NCBI GenBank assembly: GCA_029959615.1
Contig: JASCOD010000011.1
Location: 97,903-161,902 of the forward strand
Source: Flavobacteriaceae bacterium PS02338
Lineage (GTDB): Bacteria > Bacteroidota > Bacteroidia > Sphingobacteriales > Sphingobacteriaceae
Reading direction: 5' to 3'
Length of the DNA stretch: 64,000 nt
Shown: piece after piece, positions 17,746 to 27,900 of the stretch
Numbering within the stretch: the stretch's first letter is position 1
Layout of the letters: every line of letters starts with the position of its first letter
Notes under the pieces: model-generated
Database searches by the model: none
What the model was told of the DNA's origin: nothing
Seen by the model: only the letters and a program-made list of their open reading frames with translations
Program-made: the position numbers and the translations under genes

Positions 17746-18723
17746 ATGAAGAATATTTTAAAATTTTCGATGCTTCTTTTTATAACTGTAATTGTATCCT
17801 GTAAAAAAGATACTACTGATTCTCCAGATGGATTTAATATTTATATAGAAAAAACAATGTTTCATGTTGGAGATACCGCTGTATTTAATATTTCAGGTAG
17901 CCCGGATGTGATTGTTTTTTATTCGGGAACCGTGGGTAGCCGTTATAATAACAGAGAACGATTAACCAGTTCCGGCATTAATAAGCTTTCTTTTCAATCT
18001 TCAATGACAAATGGACTGCTGGCTAATGCTGAGCCATTGAGTTTACTGATTTCTACGAACCTAAATGGCTATGATGCCACTTCAATTGCTTCTGCTACAT
18101 GGACAGATATTACAAATCGTAATACAAAATGGCCAACTTCTTTATCAACTGCTTATACTACATCAGATGCTGTTGATATATCTGATTTTAATACTGCCGA
18201 TAAGGTTAATATTGCTTTTCGTGCTCAAGGCAAAAAGTATCCAAGTCAACCTCAGCGTAAGTGGTCACTTCAAAATATAACGCTTAATAATGTTTTGTCT
18301 GATGGTACAAATACTCCCTTATTCTCAACTTTTGCTAATACAGGTTGGGTTCAGTTGAGTGTGAAAAATAGTAATTCAGGTTTTAATGCTTGGAATGTCG
18401 GTGATTGGAATCAGTCATCTTTAACAGCTTCGGTAAATTCAAGTGGTGTAGTGCTCAGAAATGCTTATCCTATTACTTTTGATCCCGGAACTACGGTGAA
18501 TAATGATGAAAATGACGATTGGTTAATCACCTCTGCAATAGATTTGAAAAAGACCAGACCTGATGCCGGAATTGTAATTAAAAGCTATCTTGACCTTCCT
18601 TTAAAACAACATTCATATGTGTTTAAAACTGCAGGTACTTTTAAAGTAGCATTCGTTGCCACTAATACTGATGACAAGAATGTCAAAAGTGTTGTTAAAG
18701 AAGTAACAATTATCGTAAATTAA
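17746..18723 (+). CDS. DUF5017-type surface lipoprotein
   Basis: 325-residue lipoprotein (lipobox VSCKKD, cysteine near residue 19) resembling the DUF5017 proteins that follow susCD in Bacteroidetes PULs. The first part (about 28-120) looks like a PKD-like beta domain (FHVGDTAVFNISG, VIVFYSGTVGSRYNNRE). The middle (about 120-240) resembles a jelly-roll binding module (KWSLQNITLN, GWVQLSVKN), and the end reads YVFKTAGTFKVAFVATN, another PKD-type strand set. The role is probably as an auxiliary surface glycan-binding protein beside SusCD. It is cotranscribed with susC and susD and followed by the DUF4861 gene. Confidence 0.75.
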   Translation: MKNILKFSMLLFITVIVSCKKDTTDSPDGFNIYIEKTMFHVGDTAVFNISGSPDVIVFYSGTVGSRYNNRERLTSSGINKLSFQSSMTNGLLANAEPLSLLISTNLNGYDATSIASATWTDITNRNTKWPTSLSTAYTTSDAVDISDFNTADKVNIAFRAQGKKYPSQPQRKWSLQNITLNNVLSDGTNTPLFSTFANTGWVQLSVKNSNSGFNAWNVGDWNQSSLTASVNSSGVVLRNAYPITFDPGTTVNNDENDDWLITSAIDLKKTRPDAGIVIKSYLDLPLKQHSYVFKTAGTFKVAFVATNTDDKNVKSVVKEVTIIVN

Positions 18724-18758
18724 GCTTTTTGGTTTGGTAAATACTTGTTTTAAATTTT

Positions 18759-20069
18759 ATGGGCAGAGTAATTGAATTAGTTTTCTATATGATATTGTGC
18801 GGTGTGTTGTTAACTCAAAAGGCCAGTTCAAAAAAAATAACTAAGTTTTTAAAAAATAGCACTACCTCTTTGCAGGTGAAAAATAATTCTTCTGTATATC
18901 TTAAAGATAAGGATATAAGTTTAAAGAGATCTTTTTTTTTGGGAGTTACGGGTAAACTTTATCCAGTATTGAAGTTGGCAAATGGGACAACCATTCCATC
19001 GCAAACAGAAGATTTCGATGCTGACGGGAAATGGGATAATTTATTTTTTGTTTTAAATATTAAGCCAAAAAGTATGGTTAAAGTGTTTGTAGAATGGCAA
19101 ACTCATAAACCAGTTTTTGTAGCACGGTCCACCATCCGATTCGGTAAGAGAAGTTCTTCGACTAGCCCAGTTGTTACACTTAAAAAAGATACATTTTATC
19201 CTTATATGTTGCCGTCACTACTAGGTTATGAGCCTTATCAGACAGATGGGCCTACTTGGGAAAATGACAAGGTTGGTTTCAGACATTATTTTGATGGAAG
19301 AAACTCGAAAGATCTTTTTGGTAAACGGGTATCTTGGATGTCGCCTAAAAATGTTGGACTTACATCCAGCGGTGCAGTTGAAGATAATTATCACGTTTTG
19401 AAAGATTGGGGTCGGGATATTTTACCTGTTGGTAATTCTGTCGGTTTAGGTGGAGTTGGGCTTCTTATCAATAAAAAACTAAATAGGCTTGGCGTTTTAA
19501 TAACAGATACTGTTCACAATATAGACAGCACAAATTTTAATATACTTACAAATGGACCGGTAATGTCTTCATTTTCTTTAAAATACACTAATTGGAAGAC
19601 AGAGGATGGACGTATTTATCAGATCTCAGAAACTCCTGTAATTTGGCCAGGTAAATATGCTTATCAAAATAATGTAAAACTATCTGGCCTTCAGGGAGAT
19701 GAAGAACTGGTAATTGGGTTGTCTAAATTAGCTACAAATCAATCAGTTGAGCTATTGCGATTTAAAAACTGGGTCATTCTTTATACGCATGATCATCAAA
19801 GTTATAATAAAGAGTTTATTATCGGTTTGGCTATTATGGTTCCTACTTCATCATACCTAGGTTTTGATCAAGCTCCAGAAGAGGGTAATTTTGCTTCAAG
19901 CTATTATGCAAGGTTAAAGTTGAGTGAAAATAAACCTTTAACGTACTATGCTTTGGGATGCTGGGAGGTATCTGATTTGAATTTTAAGTCCGAATTAAAA
20001 TTTAAAGAGTACTTAACATTATTTGTCGAGCACATTGATGCTAAAATTACTCCTACGCTCTTGAACTAA
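18759..20069 (+). CDS. DUF4861 protein, secreted
   Basis: 436-residue protein with an N-terminal hydrophobic signal (about 1-25) and the sequence pattern of DUF4861 proteins found in uronic-acid PULs: QTEDFDADGKWDNLFF, GYEPYQTDGPTWENDKVGFRHYFDGRN and DNYHVLKDWGRDILPVGNSVGLGG. The fold is expected to be beta-rich; the reaction of the family is not known to me. It is the last gene of the susCD operon and ends 42 bp before the convergent LacI-type gene. Its presence supports a uronate-containing substrate, by association only. Confidence 0.75.
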   Translation: MGRVIELVFYMILCGVLLTQKASSKKITKFLKNSTTSLQVKNNSSVYLKDKDISLKRSFFLGVTGKLYPVLKLANGTTIPSQTEDFDADGKWDNLFFVLNIKPKSMVKVFVEWQTHKPVFVARSTIRFGKRSSSTSPVVTLKKDTFYPYMLPSLLGYEPYQTDGPTWENDKVGFRHYFDGRNSKDLFGKRVSWMSPKNVGLTSSGAVEDNYHVLKDWGRDILPVGNSVGLGGVGLLINKKLNRLGVLITDTVHNIDSTNFNILTNGPVMSSFSLKYTNWKTEDGRIYQISETPVIWPGKYAYQNNVKLSGLQGDEELVIGLSKLATNQSVELLRFKNWVILYTHDHQSYNKEFIIGLAIMVPTSSYLGFDQAPEEGNFASSYYARLKLSENKPLTYYALGCWEVSDLNFKSELKFKEYLTLFVEHIDAKITPTLLN

Positions 20070-20111
20070 CCGCTGTCTCTCTATCTTAATTTTTGCTCAA
20101 AAATTCTCCGC

Positions 20112-21128
20112 CTATATCTTTCTTGTTGTAGAGTCTCTTAATATTAGTTTTGCGGGAACGACTTTTTGTTGTATAGTCCGTTTGCGAGATGACATATCGT
20201 TAAGTAATATATTAATTAGTTGTTGAGCCATTTCCTGTATAGGCTGAGCTACTGCCGTTATGCTTGGAGTGTATATATCAAAAAAATCATGATCATCAAA
20301 AGCAACTATAGAAATGTCATGTGGAATCTTCAAACCCCTATTATGTATTGCTTTAATTCCATGCATTGTTAAATAATTCGTAGCAAAAAATAATGCATCT
20401 AGTTGAATGTTATCTGCTAAAAAAGAAGTTATTTGTAAGATTGTTTGTTTTTTATCATTAGAAAAGGGAATTCTTAAGATATTGGAGGTTAGTCTATTTT
20501 CATTCATGGCGTTTACATATCCTCTTTTTCTTTCAGTCATTTGATTTTGGTCGGATTCGAGTTCTATGAAGGCTATATTTGCACATTTCGTTGTTATTAA
20601 ATAGTTAATTGCTTTATAAGTGCTTTCATAATTGTCCATCACTACATAACTTGTATTAAAGTCTGTAAAAAATCTATCAAACAAAACAACGGGTATGTCA
20701 TTCTGCATTAGGTCTTTTATCTCTTTTTCAATACCTACAGGAGGTGTTATGATAAATCCATCAACATGACGTTCTGCAAAAAGTTTAATCAGTTCTTTAG
20801 TTTTTTGAGTATCGTTTTCGGTACTGCAATAGATAATTTTGTAGCCGCTTTTATTAGCTAATTCTTCAACGTGATATGCTATTTGGGCAAAGAAGTAATC
20901 GGAAATCTTTTCAACCATTAATCCAATTGTAAAAGTCTTACCTGTACTCAGACTTTTAGCTAACTGATTTGGGCGAAAGTCATTCTCCTTAATGAATTTT
21001 ATAACACGCTCCGTTAAATCCTTGCTTATCCTTTTTTCCTCCGCTTTACCGTTCAAAATAAAAGAAATAGTCGTTTTAGACACTTGAAGCGCTTTAGCGA
21101 TATCATTAATAGAAAGCTTGTTTTTCAT
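20112..21128 (-). CDS. LacI-family transcriptional regulator of the PUL
   Basis: 338 residues. The N-terminal LacI helix-turn-helix (about 4-50) reads SINDIAKALQVSKTTISFIL, with the hinge RPNQLAKSLSTGKT, followed by a periplasmic-binding-protein-like sensor domain (IGLMVEKISDYFFAQIAYHVEE ... DGFIITPP ... SIVAFDDHDFFDIYTPSITAVAQP). It probably releases DNA, or rebinds, when a sugar from the target polysaccharide binds. Four palindromes of the LacI type, three of them perfect TAAACCGGTTTA, lie in PUL promoters within 15 kb, one of them in its own upstream region. It is the only LacI-type gene in the window and is transcribed opposite to the PUL operons. Confidence 0.92.
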   Translation of the reverse strand: MKNKLSINDIAKALQVSKTTISFILNGKAEEKRISKDLTERVIKFIKENDFRPNQLAKSLSTGKTFTIGLMVEKISDYFFAQIAYHVEELANKSGYKIIYCSTENDTQKTKELIKLFAERHVDGFIITPPVGIEKEIKDLMQNDIPVVLFDRFFTDFNTSYVVMDNYESTYKAINYLITTKCANIAFIELESDQNQMTERKRGYVNAMNENRLTSNILRIPFSNDKKQTILQITSFLADNIQLDALFFATNYLTMHGIKAIHNRGLKIPHDISIVAFDDHDFFDIYTPSITAVAQPIQEMAQQLINILLNDMSSRKRTIQQKVVPAKLILRDSTTRKI

Positions 21129-21537
21129 TAAAAAGTTATAAATTTTAGTTTTGCTTATTGTAGTAATTGAATATGGACATTTTTAAATACTATGAGCAAA
21201 TTACGTTTTTTTATTCTAATAATATTTTAATATTTAACTGGGAGTATATACGCATCAAATCTAGGTTCAGTAGAAAATGGCCCAATTGTAAAGTTTTATT
21301 TGGCAATTGGATATAATGAATTTTAATTTGCTAAACCGGTTTATAATAATTATTATTGTATATAAATATAAAACTTGTATGATTTTGCCGTGGATTAAAA
21401 GTAGTTACATTTACTAGTAACTCATAGATCTTTTGTTGGGTCAGTCAATCTTGGTAATCCAAATGAATGTCTCAATTTTATGATCGAATTTATTGTGATT
21501 CGAGGTGGTCTATTCCAGGTAAAAAAAAGGTGTACTC
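21129..21537. other. Divergent control region between lacI-type and GH2 genes
   Basis: 410 AT-rich bases holding the GH2 operon promoter with its operator (21328-21358), a roughly 180-base leader before the GH2 start, and presumably the regulator's own leftward promoter. No coding frame is supported. Confidence 0.6.
21328..21358 (+). promoter_or_regulatory. LacI operator 3, GH2 operon promoter
   Basis: TTG at 21328-21330, perfect palindrome TAAACCGGTTTA at 21332-21343, TATTATTG at 21351-21358. Boxes, spacing and operator match the susCD promoter base for base at the key positions. Confidence 0.8.
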
Positions 21538-24500
21538 ATGAAAATTATTAAAAAAGTAAGTTTAAACTTCTGTTTTCTATTGCTGTTAATTTGCAATGCT
21601 AATGCTCAAATTCCTTTTGATGGGCTGGATGTGTATAATACAAAGAAACTTGATTTTAATCATAAAGAGTATGAAAACCCATTGATTAATAGTATTAATA
21701 GGGAGCCCTATGTTGCAACTTCGATATCTTTTTCAAGCGAAATAGATGCGTTAAAACTGACTCGGTCCCAATCCTCAAGGCATAGATCTTTAAATGGCAA
21801 ATGGAAGTTTAAATTTATAAAGGATTGGGATAAACTGCCAGTGGATTTAATGTCGCAAAACATAAATGATAAGAGCTGGGATAATATTCCTGTCCCTTCC
21901 ACTTGGGAGGCACTAGGTTATGGCCCCCAAGTATATACAGGAGGAGGTTATGAATTTAGGCCGGTCAATCCTCCCTTTGTTCCTAGAGAAAACAATCATA
22001 TCGGCATTTATGCACGTGATTTTGATATTCCAGAGGTATGGAATAATAAAAACATCATAATGAATTTTGCAGGTGTTCGCGGAGCATTTTACTTATATAT
22101 AAATGGCAAGAAAGTTGGATATAGTGAAGATGGGACTCTACCTGCGATGTTTGATATATCTCCTTATCTAAGAATTGGGAATAACCGTGTATTTGTAAAA
22201 GTTTTGCGATGGAGCGACGGCTCCTACTTAGAGGATCAGGATCATTGGCGGTTTCATGGGATTTGTAGAGATGTAAGTTTAGAAATGCGTCCTGATGTTT
22301 ATATAAGCGATTTTGCAGTATTAACTGAATTAGATAAAAATTACGAAAATGCGCTTTTGCGTATCAGACCGGTGATATCGAGAAGTAAACGGGTAGATGT
22401 TGCGGGATGGAATATCACGGCTAAACTTTTTGATTACAACGGAAAGCCATTTTCAAAAGTAAAAATGACAATGCCCGTAACAGTGTTTACGAGTGAAAAG
22501 TATCAACAAAATTACTGGCTTGCTAAATATATGGAGACAAGTGTTGATAAACCTGATCTGTGGTCTGCTGAGACTCCGAACTTATATAAAATGGTTCTTA
22601 CTTTGACAGATTCTTCCGGTAATGTCATCGAGTCAAGAAGTTGCGCTGTTGGTTTCCGAAAAGTTGAATTTAAGAATGGTCAATTACTTGTAAATGGTAA
22701 AAAAGAATATATCTACGGAGTAAATAGGCATGAGCATAATGCGTGGAAGGGCAAAACAGTACCTTATGAAGATATGGTTCGGGATTTAAAGTTAATGAAA
22801 CAACATGGTATAAATTCTGTACGTACTTCACATTATCCTAATAGTCCGGAGTTTTATGATTTGTGCGATAGGTATGGAATATATGTTATGGATGAAGCGA
22901 ATGTGGAAACATGTGGCGCTGATGCTGAAATATCAAATAATGATGTTTGGTTATATGCTCAGCAGGAGCGGGTAAGCGGTATGGTAAAAAGAGACAAGAA
23001 CCATCCAAGCATTATTTTCTGGTCGCTAGGGAATGAATCTGGTGTTGGCTCTAATCACGCCGCAAGAGCAGCCTGGGTAAAAGATTACGACCCAACTCGA
23101 CCAGTTCATTTTGAGGCCTACCTACATAATGGTGGTTCAAAACAATATGGTAATGGTATTGACTTTATGTTAACGAATAGACCAGCTGTTTATCCTAAAG
23201 AGCCAGTTGCAGTAGATATGATAAGTACAATGTATCCTTCAATTGAAGGCCTAATTAATCTGGCTACTCAAAAGGATGAGAATAGGCCTGTTTTGATGTG
23301 TGAGTATGCGCATGCAAAAGGCAATTCATTAGGTAATCACAAGGAATATTGGGATGTTATTCGAAAATATCCAAGATTAATTGGTGGATATATTTGGGAT
23401 TGGATGGATCAGAGCATGGTAAGAAAAGACAGTATTACCGGTAAGGAATATTTTACATCCTTGACTGCGACAAATGGATTGATTGGGGCTGATGGTTCTG
23501 TACGACCTTCTCTGCAAGAGTGTAAAAAAATCTACCAATCGATAGCTTTTGCTTATGACTCTGTTTCTAAGAAACTGACAATTAAAAACCTTTATAATTA
23601 TGTCCATCTTTCAGATTTTAACTTCCAATGGACATTAAAGTCAAACGGACAAATTATCCAAACAACACCTCTTAAAGAGATTAATATAATGCCTGGCGAT
23701 TCTATTTCCTTTCCGATTAATTATAATTCAGGTAAATTATCTGGAGAAGTGATTTTGGAAATCAATGCAGTTTTGAAGAATGAAACAATTTGGGCAAAAG
23801 CTGGGTTCGAGGTAGCATGGGAGCAATTTATTGCAAAGCAGGAACAAGTAAATGCTGATTTTTCTAATAAAAGCAAGTTATATGGTGCATTAGTTGTAGA
23901 TAAAAATCAGGAAGGTGTTGAAATAAGAAATGACAAGTTTAGCGTCAAATTCAACAATAACACAGGGTTGATATCGAGTTGGACTTTGCTTGGAAAAGAG
24001 TTTTTGCAAAGTGGACCTCGTCTTAATCTTTGGAGGGCTCCTACTAATAATGATGGTGACTATCTGCCCAAAATGAGACGTGAAACGGTTAAACAGTGGG
24101 TTGGGGCAGGTTTGGATAAATTAGTCCATTCCTTGTTATCGTTTGATATTAATCAACAAGAAGATGGATCTGTACTTGTGAAAACATCATTTCAAGCAAA
24201 ATCCGTAGGTAATGCAAATTATGTGGATTATGAGACTTACTATACAATCTTTTCGTCTGGTAAAGTAAGAGTTGATACAAAATTGAAACCGGTTGGTAAC
24301 GATTGGGTTTCTTTTCCTCGTATAGGATATGAACTAGTTGTAAAAAAAGAATTTGAGACGTTTTCATGGTATGGATTTGGTCCTCAAGAAGCTTACAACG
24401 ATAGGAGCACAGGAGCTAAAATAGGTATATATTCAGGTTCGGTGGATGATCAGTTTGTGCATTATCCATATCCTCAGGCTAATGGTAACAAATTCCGCTG

Positions 24501-24777
24501 CAATTGGGCATCTTTGGTAAATGTATCAGGAAATGGTCTTGTAGCTGAGGGTTTACCTTACATAGATTCAAGCGTAATGCATTATACACAAGACAATTTA
24601 ACAATGGCAGTAGACGAAAGCCAGCTTGAATATCAAGAAAATATAACCTGGCATATTGATTACAAAAATTATCCCGTTGGAAACAGAAGTTGCGGGCCTC
24701 CACCTTTAGAGAAATATAAACTTTACGCAGAACCAGTTTCTTTTAGTTTCAATCTAATTCCTAAGACTAAAAAGTAA
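21538..24777 (+). CDS. GH2 beta-galactosidase-type glycoside hydrolase
   Basis: 1,079 residues with a signal peptide (about 1-23, ending NANAQ) and the full LacZ-like architecture: sugar-binding jelly roll (about 60-230), immunoglobulin-like domains (about 235-355), TIM barrel (about 360-650), and C-terminal beta-galactosidase small-chain domain (about 800-1075). The acid/base glutamate is in SLGNESG (about residue 500) and the nucleophile glutamate in MCEYAHAKGNS (about 589). It probably removes beta-galactosyl or related terminal residues in the periplasm. First gene of a five-gene catabolic operon under the LacI-type operator. The long form and the small-chain domain favour beta-galactosidase over beta-glucuronidase. 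Confidence 0.93.
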   Translation: MKIIKKVSLNFCFLLLLICNANAQIPFDGLDVYNTKKLDFNHKEYENPLINSINREPYVATSISFSSEIDALKLTRSQSSRHRSLNGKWKFKFIKDWDKLPVDLMSQNINDKSWDNIPVPSTWEALGYGPQVYTGGGYEFRPVNPPFVPRENNHIGIYARDFDIPEVWNNKNIIMNFAGVRGAFYLYINGKKVGYSEDGTLPAMFDISPYLRIGNNRVFVKVLRWSDGSYLEDQDHWRFHGICRDVSLEMRPDVYISDFAVLTELDKNYENALLRIRPVISRSKRVDVAGWNITAKLFDYNGKPFSKVKMTMPVTVFTSEKYQQNYWLAKYMETSVDKPDLWSAETPNLYKMVLTLTDSSGNVIESRSCAVGFRKVEFKNGQLLVNGKKEYIYGVNRHEHNAWKGKTVPYEDMVRDLKLMKQHGINSVRTSHYPNSPEFYDLCDRYGIYVMDEANVETCGADAEISNNDVWLYAQQERVSGMVKRDKNHPSIIFWSLGNESGVGSNHAARAAWVKDYDPTRPVHFEAYLHNGGSKQYGNGIDFMLTNRPAVYPKEPVAVDMISTMYPSIEGLINLATQKDENRPVLMCEYAHAKGNSLGNHKEYWDVIRKYPRLIGGYIWDWMDQSMVRKDSITGKEYFTSLTATNGLIGADGSVRPSLQECKKIYQSIAFAYDSVSKKLTIKNLYNYVHLSDFNFQWTLKSNGQIIQTTPLKEINIMPGDSISFPINYNSGKLSGEVILEINAVLKNETIWAKAGFEVAWEQFIAKQEQVNADFSNKSKLYGALVVDKNQEGVEIRNDKFSVKFNNNTGLISSWTLLGKEFLQSGPRLNLWRAPTNNDGDYLPKMRRETVKQWVGAGLDKLVHSLLSFDINQQEDGSVLVKTSFQAKSVGNANYVDYETYYTIFSSGKVRVDTKLKPVGNDWVSFPRIGYELVVKKEFETFSWYGFGPQEAYNDRSTGAKIGIYSGSVDDQFVHYPYPQANGNKFRCNWASLVNVSGNGLVAEGLPYIDSSVMHYTQDNLTMAVDESQLEYQENITWHIDYKNYPVGNRSCGPPPLEKYKLYAEPVSFSFNLIPKTKK

Positions 24778-24986
24778 TGTGATAATATTTAAATAAATAT
24801 TTCAATGATGATTGAATGGTAAAAGAAAGGACTTTGTTTGAATCACCTAGAATCAAATTTAAGAACATGATGAGGAGACTGAAGATAAAAAAAATGATAA
24901 TAAACCAGCTAATGCGAGTTTGAGCACCGGTTGGTTACAGTTAAGTATATAATAGAATAAATGACATTTAAAATAGGTTTCCAAAA

Positions 24987-27900
24987 ATGAAACGGTTAGG
25001 TATTTTTTCAACTTTATTATTCATCACCTTTACATCCTCTGTTTTTTCTCAAACAGTTTTTAATCATGGAGATAAGCTTTTATTTGAGAGAGAAGATTTA
25101 ATAAAAGTTGCTACATATGATTGGCCTGTTACTCTGATAAAGTACCGAATAACATTTGCAGGGGATGTGAATCTTGAAAAGCTGATCTTAACAAATAAAC
25201 AAAGTAAACAAATTGTACCTGTTCAATTATCGGAGTTAACAAAGGATAAGAATCAAAAGACTACTGCTAATGTTAACTTTTTGGCAACTTTGCCTTCCGG
25301 AGGAAGCTATTCTTTTGAACTTAGCGAAAGTAAGGATAGTCACTTGCTTGTTTCAGAGCAGGCAATAAGTCTTAAAAAGAACATAGATATAACCGAAATC
25401 AGTAATGGTAATATTCGTATTCGGGTTCCAAGCTCATCTGCTAAAAATCTAAACGAAGTTCCTGCACCTATTATTAGTATTGATAGAGGTAATGGGTGGA
25501 TTGGAGAAAATCGCTTACTTAGTTTGTCTAAAAAGATCAGTAAAATTGAAAGTGCCATATTGGAGCGGGGACCACTGTTTATTACTTATCAAGTAAAGTA
25601 TTGGTTTGAAAAAAATGGTTTCTATACGGCTAATCTTAAGGTAATTTCAGGCTATCCATTTGTTGAAATGGAAGAAAGTATGGAAGGATTAGACGAAGTA
25701 GACAATATATCACTTTCCATGAAGTGGGAAAAGTTTGATCCCAAAAAAAGATGGGCATGTCAATGGGACAGAGGTGGAGATATAGATAAAATTTGGCCGG
25801 CAATTGATAAACCAATTTACGTAGGTAGTACTAAAGAAGACCCACACTGGGTAGGTTCTGATTGGATAGAAAATGTCTCTAAAGAGATGATTTATAGATT
25901 ATCTCCATATAGTGGAAATGGTGTTCGGGAAGCAGTTCCATTCATTAGCTTTTGGGACGACAGATTAGGAGGTGATGAACTGGGATTAATGGTTTTCGAC
26001 CATAGTAAATGGCAGGATAATGAATATGGCATTTGGCAAAATACAACTAAGCTTTCGGTAACCTTTAGCTATGATCAAGGTGTACTTAGTTGGAAATATC
26101 CTTTAGTAACCGGCACTCGGTCTACTGCCATAAGCATGTTCCTGGCCAGTGAAGGAGAAAAGAAGGTTAAAGAATTTGATGATGTATTAGGTACTATTTC
26201 ATCGAAGGGGGAACCATTGTCTCCCGAAAAAATTCAGTATAGGTATTTACAATTACTTCATCAGCAATATTCAACATTGCATCTTGATAAAGTAAAAAAT
26301 TGGATATTATCATATCCCGAAAATGCAAAACGTCCAAATAATCCTTTTGGCGTTGTAGCTAAAATTGATCCTAAAAATTATTACAAAAATTTATTAAAAT
26401 CCTCGTTTGTATATTACCCTTTAGGGACAAATGTCTACCCCGGAGTTGTTAGTATAGACCATCGATATGTCTACGCCTGGGCCGTTGAAGGATATCTTAA
26501 TAATTTTAAGCAACTTTCCGAAACGCAAAGAAAAACAGTGGAAGCACTATTTCTAGTGGCTGCCTATGTAAATACTCAAGAAGATATTAACGCAATTAGA
26601 ACTGCAATGGCTGGTACTCCGAATATGTCAGCGGACGGTTTCTGCGTCCCTTCTCAATCTGCATATTTGTTTCCTGAACACCTAATGGCAAAGGAATGGT
26701 TAGACCAATATGAGAAAACAATCGAACTGAATGGTCTTTTCTATACCAGACCAGATGTTAAAGCATTAGAATCCAAAGGTGGAAGATGGGCGGAGAGTCT
26801 TGCTTGTTACAACTGGGCATATTTTAGACCGATATCGTTCGCAAATATGGCAGGAGTTTATACAGATGGGAAAAATCGATGGGCAAATCCATATCTCGCA
26901 AAGAGAGGCCGATGGATGTCTGATATGCTAACTGCTCCTATTTATAACCCAAATCCAGAAAGTCGTTTAAAAACTAAAGAGGAAGATTGGGCGAAAAGAA
27001 AAGTACTTCCTGATAAATGGAAGCAGGGAGACAAATTAATAGAGGATTTAGGTTTCAATAGACAATATCCGGCTCATGGGGCACACGGTTACGGGACAAC
27101 ATTACCACCACCTATTTCTCTATGGGAAACTGCAGTATGGATGAAGAACTATGATCCAATCTTAGCTGAAAATCTTTTTTGGACAGGCAAACCTGGAGAG
27201 GAATTCGAGTCAAATAAAACACATACCGACTGGGCAAGGACATTTTCTGAGAGATTCAATTTAAATAATAATGGCACTAACCCTCACTTAAAAAGTGTTA
27301 AATATACAGGACACGGATTTGTATTGAGGTCTGGTGTAGATACTCCTGAAGAACTTTCTATACATCTAGATCAGGTTGATGCTGGACCTAACTACAGATG
27401 GGGAAATCAAGCAGAAGGTGGCTCGGGTAGTATCTATTTTTATGCGCGTGGGAAGATATTTACAGGTCATGAAAATGAAGCTAATGGTGATCATATACAA
27501 AATGATGTGGATGGTGTATCCAATTTTGGTGTAATGAAGAACGGTGATTATCGTTCTATTGGTGCAAATGTTCTAGAAAAGCCACTTTACGATTTAGAGG
27601 TTGCACAACTTGCTGAACTTAGATCAGATAATAAAGGAAAGGAATCTTATTCATGGCCGGAATATTTGTCAAGGAGTATCATGTTGGTAGGCACAGATTA
27701 TTTTTTAGTTTTCGATGAGGTAGGAACAAAATGGCGTCCTGCTCACCGTTTTTCATGGGCAGTGGCTAAAGACCATAATTTCCCTAAAATTGTATTTCTC
27801 AATGGAAAAGCCAGAGAAGATCATTGGGGAAAAGCAGAAACACGTACGGCCAAATCATTTCATAGAGATGCTAACGGATCATCACTCGTTTTAGTTAGTC

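Noticed and set aside
24900..24960. ACCGGTTGGTTA before the giant lyase gene as a fifth LacI operator
   Set aside because: Only half of the palindrome is present and there is no TTG / TAnnTTTG pair around it.
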